Shown in pieces: positions 19,791 to 29,006 of a DNA stretch of 29,006 bases. Origin of the DNA: Utricularia gibba (taxonomy: Eukaryota; Streptophyta; Magnoliopsida; Lamiales; Lentibulariaceae). The position numbers and the translations under genes were made by a program. Within the stretch, counting starts at the first letter, position 1, and each line of letters starts with the position of its first letter. Under the pieces are notes generated by a model. That model had not been told where the DNA came from. It worked only from the letters and a program-made list of their open reading frames with translations, and did not search any database. Where the stretch lies: the NCBI GenBank assembly GCA_002189035.1, contig NEEC01000252.1:1-29006 (forward strand), written 5' to 3'.

Positions 19791-21412
19791 TCACTTTACT
19801 GTAATTCTCTCATCTTCTTCTCCTCCTGCTGCTGTCGCTGTTGAAACTTGTTCCAAGCTGGGGGTTTGCTGCTGCTGCTGCTGCTGCTGCTGTTTGATAG
19901 GCAATTCTTGCTCTCCGTGGAGTTTGTAGTCATGTTGCTTGCCCCAAACTACGAAATAGAGCCCTATCACGATTACTGTTGCCCAAGCACCCTGCATGCA
20001 CAGTTCACGACCTCTGATCATATGATCCATTTAGCATCAAGTTAGGTAATTTAAGTGGTTGATATTTACCTCCCTAAAAACATTTTCTCGGAAAATATGA
20101 AGGAGCTGAGCACTGCAACAATGATCATGCTGAGAGGGCTGAATGCTGTCACGAAGACGGGGCCTCTCTCTTTCATCACCACTCCTTGTACGTAGTATGT
20201 AATTCCTGAGCAGAACACACCCTGCCAAATTTTCCCAAAGAAGTGAGTCTGCGACCAAGTCAGAGAATTCATGATTGTGCGTTTCTTGGTGTTGGGCGTA
20301 CACTGTAGACTGCAGCGAGAAACTTAGTATCCCATTTGATGGACCAGGCAGCTCGGTTTCCCTTCTCCATCACCAGCGCCACCGCTGATCCTTGTAAGCT
20401 GCCCAACAAGCAAATCCATGCGGTCAAGGACAGCTCTGCTGGATAAGTTTTCAACGTCACCGCCTGCAAATAGTGTTAGCTCAGTGGCTATGAAGACACA
20501 GTATTACGTAAGAGAAGAGTTGGATGAGTGTCTACTTGCAGGATCATGAAAGAAGCCCAACTGATGCATCCAATGGTGATGAAAACAGCTCCTTTGATGG
20601 AATGTTCCAGCGAGATTACCCCTTGCTGTTCAGGATGGGCATGAGAGCTTCCATTTCTAGTCCATGGAAGGCCGATGTCGGGGCCCAGTACCAAGGTCAT
20701 GATCATGGCGCCCGCCACCGTCGCCACCGTCCCAATTATCTTGGCTTGGCTTCGGATGCTCTTTAGCTTCACCTTCTCCAGCCTGCAATCCAAACCCAAT
20801 ATCCTCCTCAAGTTTAGAAGAATTAGGAGTAACATGAGGAGGAGCAAGCAACAAGATGAACCTGAAAGCGAAGGCCATGAGGAAAGTGATAGCTGGAAGA
20901 ACATTGGCCATGGCCGCCGCAAAGGTGGCCGTCGTGTACTTCATGCCAAGAAAGTATAAGTTTTGATCGATCACCGGCCTGATGATCACCTCATCATTAA
21001 CCAACTATTTCAAATTCGAAAAGAACAAAAACATGAACAGGCAAAACGGAGCTGCGTCTCTTACTCGAGGAAACTGAGGAGCATAACTTTTCCGAAAATG
21101 GCGAGCGTCATTCTTGGCCTCACTTTCCTAAAACAAAACAATATGCATGATTACACAGAAATGAACTGGAAACAAAGAAACCCACAATGAGAATAAGTTT
21201 TTCTGCACTAACTTGTCGAAGGCTAAGGCGAAGGGAGCAATAACGATGGTGGCGACTACGTGGCGATAAACAACGAACACGTAGTTGCTCATTCCATCGT
21301 TGAGAGCAGCTTTGGAGATGATATCCATTCCAGCGTACCCAGCTTGCAAGAAGACCATGGCCAAGAAGGGTTTGGCCTTCTGAAGCAACACCAATACCCC
21401 GTTTCCACACAT
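19791..21412 (-). CDS. UMAMIT14-like: UMAMIT / WAT1-related (nodulin MtN21, EamA-type) transporter
   Basis: This is a plant EamA/DMT membrane transporter; UMAMITs are usually amino-acid exporters with ten membrane spans. CDS exons on the minus strand: 21412-21213, 21127-21065, 20978-20862, 20782-20536, 20463-20302, 20221-20070, then 20013-19791 (387 aa) if the frame is to stay open. Family blocks: KAKPFLAMVFLQAGYAGMDI, VYRHVVATIVIAPFALAFD, PVIDQNLYFLGMKYTTATFA, NVLPAITFLMAFAFRLEKV, KTYPAELSLTAWICLLGSLQ, YYVQGVVMKERGPVFVTAF and SPLSMIIVAVLSSFIFSEKM. The tenth span would be TVIVIGLYFVVWGK, followed by nine Q. The last intron is the problem. The conserved-looking acceptor at 19992 gives LGRVLGQQ and a stop at 19973-19975 (319 aa). 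The in-frame acceptor gives an intron of only 56 nt. Either the last span is lost or an unusual splice is used. Confidence 0.87.
19868..19892 (-). repeat. CAG/CTG trinucleotide repeat (poly-Q codons)
   Basis: Eight GCT units on the plus strand give a run of nine Gln (eight CAG and one CAA) near the C-terminus of the transporter, provided that exon is translated. Confidence 0.85.
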
Positions 21413-21480
21413 CTTGGTCTCTCCCTCTCTTTATCTTCTGTGAAGGGCAAATAGTCTTTTGCATCATATAACAAGTCCCT

Positions 21481-21490
21481 CTATTTATAA
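21481..21490 (-). promoter_or_regulatory. TATA box of the UMAMIT-like gene
   Basis: CTATTTATAA on the plus strand reads TTATAAATAG on the minus strand, about 70 bp upstream of the ATG. This leaves a 5'UTR of roughly 40 nt. It is a good consensus match at a sensible distance. Confidence 0.65.
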
Positions 21491-21499
21491 GCATGTCAA

Positions 21500-23302
21500 C
21501 CTGCAGCAATAAAGCAAAAGCATGTCTCTTTTTAATAAAACATTTCGATGACTCTATTGTATTATGGATTGGCAATCGCATTTTTCTTCTGAACAAAGAC
21601 GTCACCACACCATCTTCCTCAGTCCTTTGAATCTCACACGCCTTCTTCAAGGTGTGCAGTTACATTAGCACTCACTTGAGAGCTAAAAACTAAACTGACA
21701 TCCTCAATTCATCTAAACCCAACTCACAATCTTACGTAGCATATGATGACTAATGACCGGTTAGTGTTCTTTATATTTTTCTGTAACCCGCAAGATAGTT
21801 TTTTTCTAGGGGATGTGCAAAAAATACTCGCTGTTAGCAACTACTTTTTGTCGGCAGAATGAGATGAAAGGGTCTCGGTGATGGACATGAAGCACACGAG
21901 AGCTTTGTCGTCATGTATGGCGTAAGTGTAGAACCACTTTTCATTTTATTATTTCATATCCGTAGAATCATATGGTGGTTTCTGCATTGGAAGCGCACCA
22001 AGGGCTGGTTGCTAAATGGAATCCCAGTGTTGGAGCCATTCAGCGCTGTAGTCCCCTTCCAGGTAGACTATTTTTGTGGAAGAAAGTAAAGGTTCAGAAG
22101 AGATGCACAATTCCAGTTGAACTACTCACGTGGATATGCTTCAAATACCACAGAAGATGACATCATCATCGTGCCATAATTCATTCACTCACACTCAGAG
22201 TCCCTGATTCCACCAGAAGGTAAACTTTTTCTGATTAAGAAAGTGGGACTAATGATGCTTATCGAGAAGCACAAGCAACCAACCCGGCTGATGAAAAGGT
22301 ATCTTTTTTTCAATTTTTTCTTGTTTTCTGGCCGCTTGGAAGACTGCATGGTGGTAATTTACATGTATTTGGCTTATGAACCGGTCTGGGGTCTCTGCCT
22401 TGCTTCTTACCCAGCTCATCCTCGACAGTCAACACTTCAAAGCATTTGATCAGCAATGGGGTGAAGGAGTAGCATATGCGTGTCGCTATGGCTGGTGTCT
22501 TTCGGTTGATAAGAAGCTGATGCATCCAGGCACCACCAAAAGCATGTCACTTTACCACAGCAGCAGACACGAACAAGAACTGGGGGAGTTGCGTTGCGTG
22601 CGATAAGTCTGAGTTTCAGAATCTTCACCACGTTGGTTTTTTTCAACACTCAGGGAAGGGATTGCTGGGCACGGATTATGCGTCCAACAAGTCCACACAT
22701 GAACAGGGTGAAGGTTAAGAAAAAAAAGAAAAAGCCGTGTTCTCGAGTGGCAGTAACACATGCAGGTTAAACCTGTAAAAAGAAAAGTTCATGAAGGATT
22801 TGGCTGTTGCAATTGGTAATCTGATGCCAAGTTCAACTGGAAATGTGTGTTGCATCATGTCACACGTCCCGTTTCATGTTCCTGAATTATTAAAAGGGAG
22901 ACGATTGCAAGGGCCCTGCGCTGTGCCCCAAAGATTTCTCATTTCCCACTACCATAGACAAACCATGTTGGAACAGATCAAATCCATCCCAAAGTCTAAA
23001 GCTAAAGTGATTGTTTTTTTTTTTCGACATCAATAATTCAACTCCATCATCATCTTATTGGACGGCCCTGAGAAATGGAAAAGGAATCGTCATGCCCTGG
23101 AACACCAAAATTGTACACAAAACAAATCTCTAGAAAGAGATCCAAAGCACACATTGCTGTGGCAGCAGGGAAAGCATTACTTGATAAGTGATCAAACGAG
23201 GATCCAGGCGTATGGAACACACGCAATCCAGAACTAAGGAAAAGAAAAAGAGGAATCCAATTGAGTTGATTCCTCAGGCTTGGACTGGGTTTGTTTCATG
23301 CC
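21500..23302. other. Intergenic region, no recognised gene
   Basis: The transporter's upstream region followed by about 1.5 kb of mixed-composition DNA. Short frames at 21972-22160, 22376-22606 and 22791-23036 match no family I know and have no clear splice partners. Confidence 0.4.
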
Positions 23303-23389
23303 TCAACCAATTGAGAAGACCACCGCATCATCATTCGAGATCAGTATGAGTTGCTGCTGCATGCACCAAATATTCCGGTCACAAATGCC
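23303..23389 (-). other. Possible orphan terminal coding exon
   Basis: A very strong acceptor (a tract of almost pure T, then CAG; plus strand 23390-23409) precedes a frame reading GICDRNIWCMQQQ, then LILISNDDAVVFSIG and a stop (23303-23305). It has the look of a last exon. I cannot name the protein, and no upstream exon is recognisable before the repeat region begins at 23980. Confidence 0.2.
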
Positions 23390-23981
23390 CTGAAAAAAAA
23401 GAAAAAAAACTGTTCCTTATTCATGGGAACAGCCTGGAATGGGTGACAGAACCAGCGAGAGAACAGGAAAAAGTAGGGAGCCAAAAGACCCGTCCCAAGA
23501 TCATTTTTTTATCAACGCATTAGTTTCAAAAAATAATGAGCATCACACGCCCTTTACAGTGAAAAAGTGCATAACTAAGCAACACAATACTCTCACCCTC
23601 TCCTACAACAACCAGAATGAAATAGTATTTAATCGTGGAGATGACATGCCAGACGCACCTTTCAGAATTGGAACAGACCATTTACCAAATCCATCCATGA
23701 TAGCCGACTCATCCAGTTTTTTGCTTGTTGACTTTCATTATAGGATCTTAGCTAATCTGCATGTTGTAAGTTCACGAACACCAAATTACTATCATACCTT
23801 ATATATGGGCTATGCATTGTGTTTTATAGCAGAGAAAGAAAAATGACACAATGGTTACATGGAAAACCTGAAGGGAAAAAATAGTGAGTTGGAAATGCCA
23901 TCAAAACCTGAAAAAGTTCAAGAGATTACATAATACACAAGACATTATAGAATACACTCATATTGAGGCCACCAAATTACT

Positions 23982-24060
23982 AAACCTTGAACCCTAAAAC
24001 CTAAACCCTGAACCTTGAACCCTAAACCCTAAACCCTAAACCCTAAACCCTAAACCCTAA
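23982..24060 (+). repeat. Interstitial telomere-type repeat (CCCTAAA)n
   Basis: About eleven units of the plant telomere heptamer. The left units are degenerate (AACCTTG, AACCCTAAAACCT, AACCCTG, AACCTTG), and from about 24018 the CCCTAAA units are perfect up to 24060. The array abuts an LTR remnant directly. Confidence 0.9.
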
Positions 24061-24161
24061 TCTTGCATGAGGCCCTTGCCCCAGAAGGGGAGAACGTAAA
24101 ACCATGAGGGTTGGGTGCCCAAAACGGACAATATCGTGTAAGACGAGTATGGGTCGTGACA
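24061..24161 (+). repeat. Truncated 5' LTR (U5 end)
   Basis: About 100 bp containing GGGTGCCCAAAACGGACAAT and ending GGGTCGTGACA just before a primer binding site. The upstream part of the LTR is missing and replaced by the telomere-type array. The wording resembles LTR ends I remember from non-autonomous plant retrotransposons. The family name is not certain. Confidence 0.55.
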
Positions 24162-24163
24162 AA

Positions 24164-24179
24164 TGGTATCAAAGCCAGG
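24164..24179 (+). promoter_or_regulatory. Retrotransposon primer binding site (initiator tRNA-Met)
   Basis: TGGTATCAAAGCCAGG matches the complement of the 3' end of plant initiator tRNA-Met (TGGTATCAGAGC) with one change. It lies two bases after the CA end of the LTR remnant, the standard position. Confidence 0.8.
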
Positions 24180-27024
24180 TTGTGTCAAGGGCTAGGAACA
24201 GGAATAGGAAACTCGCTCCCCTTGCTGCCCCACTGCTGCTAGGTATGATAGGAGAGAGTACATGTTGATTCTAATCGTGAGCATTTTGCTAGATGAACAA
24301 GAGATGGGGACTTGGTATGGGAGTTAGCTCAATGAGTGGTGAGTGTATTGATACTGAGGAAGAGAGCTCGTGCAGTTAAGTGTTCGTACATAGATTGTGC
24401 CTACAGGGATTTTTGAGTCCTAGTGGAGGTGGGCTCGTGATTGGCATGGGAAACGCCATGAGTGGAGATTGATAGTAGCACGTGCAACAAGAGCTATACA
24501 CCCTCAAAGGGTGAGCTGAAGCCAACACACCACATGGAACATGGAAGGATGGGTATTCTTGTGAAAGCATGACACTAATAGAGAATGGAGATGTCATTGA
24601 TGGACATACAAGGAAGTTTGGGCGACATGGTATCTCGGTGAGCATATGTTCAGTATTGGGGGCAGATTATTTCGATGGTGCAACAAATACAGTTGGTTAG
24701 CAAAGGTGTGGGCAATGAGCAATCTACGAAAGGGCATAGCAATGAGATATAGCAATGAGAGGAGTGATTTCAACTCTAAGAGTGTCTTCTCTTCAGAACT
24801 TGAGTTAAGGGCACGAAGTCAAGGGCTACCATGGCATGAGATGCTTGCGATAAAATGCACGGGACAAGGTGTACCACACACGAGCCCCAAATAAGAGAAC
24901 ACAGGAAACGACTATGGGGAGCAACGACGGTGCCGCATGGTAAAAGTAGGAGGTATGGAATCAAGCATGTGCAATCTTGTAAGCGCATACATGCATGGTG
25001 ACACACCGATGAGTATGGGAAGAGCTCGAAAATAATCCTAGGGAGGTAGTGGGTGCGGTATGACATATGTCGAATCAGTGATGTGAAGGAGGTAGGGGAA
25101 CTAACGAGTAGACACACTACATATACTCAGCGTGAGCACAAGGATGGGAGGGAATGGAGGAGCAGGTGATTGAACGTGTGACTAGAGCATCCAAAGTGAC
25201 TTAGGAAGCAACATGGGCGGCAATGATGGGTGCCCTCGGGGAGTGCAACGATATCCTTTTTGTGGAACACTCTAGATTTGCACCAAGGAGGAGGTCGTGT
25301 GGAAATCAAATATAGGAGGACATGAGGGTCACCTCAAGGTACTATGCGAGATGATGCTAGCTTAGTCTGAGGATGGACGCAGCTAGAGGATATCTAGGAG
25401 AATGGACTCCCAAGGTTGGGAGATGGTCATACAAAAGCACTCACGTTAATGGAATCAACGAGGTGACGGGGTGGCACATAAACTAGTGGGAGACCGAATA
25501 TGGTGATCATAGACATCAGCCCCTTGGATACACCTTGAACTAATGTTGGACCAGCAACGTGGTCGAGCACTCCAAGATGAATGTGGAATTCAGGCACTAG
25601 CCACCTCAAGAAGTGGGAGAACATGACTACAAGGCCACCTTGAGTGTACACTGTGTACACCATGGTGTAGGCGGGATATATGAGCTTGGTAGTAAACTGT
25701 GAGATGGTGGATGGCACTAAGAAGGCAATAGGGTGGAAGCACAAGGATGCAAGCAATCACTAAGACAAAGTTGCAAGACCAGTTTCGTTCAAGGTAGTGT
25801 CTATGCCAAGGAAGGTCGTGGGGAAACAACTAATACCCCCAGGCGTGATCGACAACCAGCATCAAGGGAACTTCTCCTAGGAAAAAGGATGTGGCAAGGT
25901 TAGGGCGACCAGCTAAGGACTTCATAACAACCAAGTAGAGTAGCAACGAAGATGGATGAACTGAGTGAGGTTAGACAAGCGGGACGAGCTATGCATGGGC
26001 ACGGGGCAGGAATAGTGAGGAGAACGACAGCAATACATAAATGACTCCAAGGTTAAGGGATCGTGGGTAGGTAGGAGCTAGATAGTACTTGGGAAGAATA
26101 CATGATGCAGTAAGGGAATGGTTAAGAAGTTGACAGCACATGAAACCTAGAATTGATCCAGGGCTACTACAAGAATTGAGATGCTAGGCATGAAGGAACT
26201 AGGGATGCGATGGAAAAGAATGCATATACATGCCTTGCAGCCTTGAGTACACCCTGGTAGGAACGAGGCATACGTGGACAAGGACAAGACCATCGATGTG
26301 TGAGGGTGAGCATATTGAAGCCCTCGCCTAGAAGAGCAATCAGGAAAAGCAGCAAGGCACTAGAGGACTCGTCATGGACGAAGCTGACATGAAGAGGCGT
26401 ATGGCTTGTGTAAGGTGATATACACTATGTGGAGCCAGCATCTAGCGTTATACAAATGGTACCCGTACATAAAGGCGTTAGGGCTTGAATTGATCATGCC
26501 CAAGAGAATGATGGCTCAAGTTCCTCGAGAAAGAGAGACAGTGGAAATCGGCGACGCTGGTGAGTAGAGTATGTGGGGGATGACGTAGTCAAGTGGCCAT
26601 AATCCCCATGGGAGTGATTTTGGTGAGGTGAAGAAGTTCTGACATGTAAGGGAATGAGGCTCCCAAGACCTTGTGAGGGCGATGTATAACCAGCATGACG
26701 ATTGATCAAACTACTAACGAGTAGGAGCAGTGAAGCATGGTGCAACACAAGGAGGTTGCACAACCAAGATGTGTTCATCGTAGAAGGCCACCAGATGTGG
26801 GGAGCGAAGCCAGTGAGTATGGCGAAGTGACAAGTAACACTTTCAAGGGACAAAGGCGAGACCTAAGCCTAGTAAGGAGTGTAAGGAACGATGAACTATA
26901 GCGATAGACAGCAGAGCGGCAATACTGACGAATCAGCCAGAGGGTAATAGTTGTGTTAGGTGTGGAGAATGAATTGTGATGCCATGTTGACGCTTGGGGA
27001 CGAAGCGTCTTAAGAGAGGGAGAT

Positions 27025-27330
27025 TGTAATACCCTGAACCGAATCCGCAACAAGGTGACTAGGACAAGAGCTATGAGTTGGTGAGAGACATGGACCATAG
27101 GTGACCATGGCTGGCCCGATGAAGAATATAGAGTATCAGGTCACGAAAGTTCTGCCCACGGGCTCAAATAGGGCCTAATAGGGTTAATTAAGGGTATAAA
27201 TAGGGGGAATAAGACATGATAAACGGAAATTTCCTAATGTCGTTGCAAAAATAGAAATTTCGTTATCAAATAAATTTATAAGCCCTAATCTACATAAAAT
27301 ACAAATTTAGAAAACTTGCATAGTGGATTT
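27025..27330 (+). repeat. 3' LTR start (U3) with TATA box
   Basis: It begins TGTAATACCC right after the polypurine tract and carries GGGTATAAATAGGGGG (TATAAA at 27195-27200), an LTR promoter. AATAAATTTATAA-type polyadenylation-like sequence follows around 27268. The 3' edge is not defined. Confidence 0.5.
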
Positions 27331-28600
27331 CGGGATTGATCACGAGAAGCTTGTGCTTGCTAAGTGTTTTAGTAAATGCATAGTTCGGAATAATAGTAAG
27401 TCTTAGTCGAAGCTCGGACCAATAGTGGTAAACAAGTTCAGTAAACAAGATCAGTAAACAATATCAGGTCTGAATGCTAAAGGTAACAAGGACTGGTTCT
27501 AACTCAAAATAATACGAAGATGCCTTAAGGATCTGCCGGTGGTGTGGTGCTAAAATGTCTAACTTAAATTACCATGTTCCTACATTCACAACTTCAAATA
27601 AACTAAGTCTACCCAGGTCATTTGCCATATTTTCGGCTAAGCTAGTCCTGCCATCACCAACATTACAATTAGGTCTACCCGCATGCAAAGTGTATAGAAC
27701 TAGGTTTACCTGGTTCTACTGGTTCTACCCTGGACTAACACTTACTATGGCCGCCTTGATTTATTAGTCTATCTCTAAACCAAGCTTCTTAGTTGCGAAG
27801 TCACTTGTTTCTCTCCTTAGTCTACCCATGGAATGATAGAAACAAGAACTAAGTAACAATACTTAATTTTATTAAGAATTCTAGACCCACACCACCATGC
27901 TTCACCTCAAGACATTCCTAAAGCTTTAGCTACTCATATTTGGAAGGTAAAAAGTAATGACATTAACATAAAACAACGAAAATGTCAAGAACATCGTGAA
28001 AGAGTTGGTTGCAGAAACTGAAAACATCAACAAACGAAAATAAAGCAGTAAGAGTTCTGGTTCCCGTCTGCTACTGTTCCCTGGCCAGAACAATAGCGCT
28101 GGACTGGGCTCTGATGCTGTTCTTGAGGATGAAGTTCTTCTTCTCCTCTCCTGGTTCAATACTCGTCGTGTTGGGGGAGAAGACCCCTCCTCGGGTCTGC
28201 CTCGTTTCTCTTCCTTGTCCCCCCTCCAAAAAATATCTTCAATCTTTTTTCCATTTTTCAAAATCAGTCTACTGCTCTTGACATCTGTACTGTCCTGGCT
28301 TAAACCTGCAGACTGGGACGGCCGAACAGTGCATTATGTCTCCTCTTTTAATGCTGCCCATTCTTCCAAATCTCTACATGCACAAAATTCATGTCTCATC
28401 CTTGATTTTAGAACTTTGTTGCTGGATTAGAAAAATGTTAATAATATGGGATGTGCTAAATCAAAGGATTTGGCCCATTAACACATAAAATCATATTATG
28501 TCCTAAAATTTGGTAAAAATACTAAAAACTATAAGATAAACACTTAAAACATGATTCAAAAGCATAATTTTCTTACTCTAATAAATAGGAAAATTCATGT
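27331..28600. other. Unassigned sequence after the retrotransposon
   Basis: This may include the rest of the 3' LTR. It has repeated CTACC/TTCTACC and GTAAACAA words around 27420-27730 but no coherent gene. Frames at 28009-28281 and 28215-28430 are unrecognised. Confidence 0.35.
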
Positions 28601-29006
28601 GTTATCAAGACCCTTGTGTAGGGGGATTAGGCTGGAGAGGAAGGGAGGCAGCCACCAAGGGGGAGAAGAGAGAACCCATACAAGGGAAGGTCAAGGCTGA
28701 TGGTCATGAGGATGCTGAATTGCGTAGCTGGATGGGTACTTCTAGGCTCGGGACAAGGCTGGTTGAGATGCACATGGAGAGAGGAGAACTGAATGGCGAA
28801 GGATTTGTGATGGGATAGATGTGTGGTGACAACAACAGCATGGAAGGCGATCCGATGAGCAGTGGAGGATGAAAGGTAAGGGCTTTACGGTAGAATTGTG
28901 ATGAGTTTTGGTTGAAGCTAACCCTCGGTTGTGAGAGATATGGTACCTTGATACTTAAGTCCTCGCTGCGTGATCGAGGGACTATGAGCTATGTGCGGGA
29001 TTGGGG
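28601..29006 (+). other. G/A-rich repeat-like segment
   Basis: The composition and word use (GGATG, AAGG, GAGAGG) resemble the internal region of the 24-27 kb retrotransposon. It may be part of a second, related non-coding element running out of the window. I cannot align the two by eye. Confidence 0.3.

Larger units (their letters stand above)
24061..27330 (+). mobile_element. Non-coding LTR retrotransposon (LARD-like)
   Basis: The order is LTR tail, PBS, then about 2.85 kb of internal DNA, a polypurine tract (AAGAGAGGGAGA, 27012-27023), and an LTR start TGTAATACCCTGAACCG at 27025. The internal part is G/A-rich on the plus strand and has no gag, protease, RT, RNase H or integrase motif in any frame. 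The long minus-strand frames are a by-product of the purine bias. This is the layout of a large retrotransposon derivative that depends on enzymes supplied elsewhere. The right end is uncertain because the two LTR portions seen here do not overlap in content, so one nested or mixed pair cannot be excluded. Confidence 0.6.

Noticed and set aside
23439-23846. Open frame of 135 codons on the plus strand
   Set aside because: No recognisable domain, no promoter or splice context, and ordinary composition. Probably a chance frame.
24061-24161. Cassandra-type TRIM with 5S rRNA in the LTR
   Set aside because: No 5S A-box/C-box sequence is visible in the LTR remnant.
24376-27098. Several minus-strand frames of 80-119 codons in the retrotransposon
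   Set aside because: They follow from the plus-strand purine bias, overlap one another and show no pol or gag motif.

Overview
This is a stretch of a nuclear chromosome from a flowering plant. The genes have GT-AG introns, the families are plant-specific (RS2Z splicing factor, TRM protein, UMAMIT/WAT1 transporter), a CCCTAAA telomere-type array is present, and plant LTR-retrotransposon debris fills the gaps. I cannot name the species. I rebuilt exon structures by hand from reading frames, splice sites and remembered family sequences.

Layout: (1) about 2-1863 (+), the 3' part of a PPR-SMR gene with a damaged upstream exon. (2) 2114-4067 (-), an intact six-exon RS2Z-type SR splicing factor, convergent with the PPR gene. 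(3) 4560-5820, an AT-rich spacer. (4) 5920-8892 (-), a twelve-exon histidine acid phosphatase of the MINPP/phytase family. (5) 9492-12515 (-), a four-exon TRM/DUF4378 protein. (6) 14150-15135 (+), ribosomal protein L23a (uL23) behind a strong site II promoter. (7) 16214-18444, an internally deleted, decayed Ty1/copia element on the minus strand. (8) 19791-21412 (-), a seven-exon UMAMIT/WAT1-like transporter with a damaged last splice junction. (9) 21500-23980, mostly unassigned. (10) 23980-29006, a telomere-type array joined to a non-coding LTR retrotransposon and further repeat-like DNA.

The genes do not form a pathway; they are ordinary single-copy-type plant genes. The most interesting points are these. 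The first exon of the phosphatase gene looks like a copy of part of the RS2Z first coding exon, about 4.9 kb away, read in a different frame. The phosphatase's likely signal peptide lies one base out of frame, and the copied exon supplies an ATG in the frame of the enzyme. The transporter's last intron seems to have lost 7 bp, so it either uses an abnormally short intron or ends early. Because three of six genes carry small indels, assembly error must be excluded before any of these is read as biology. I found no CRISPR array, operon or clearly new system.
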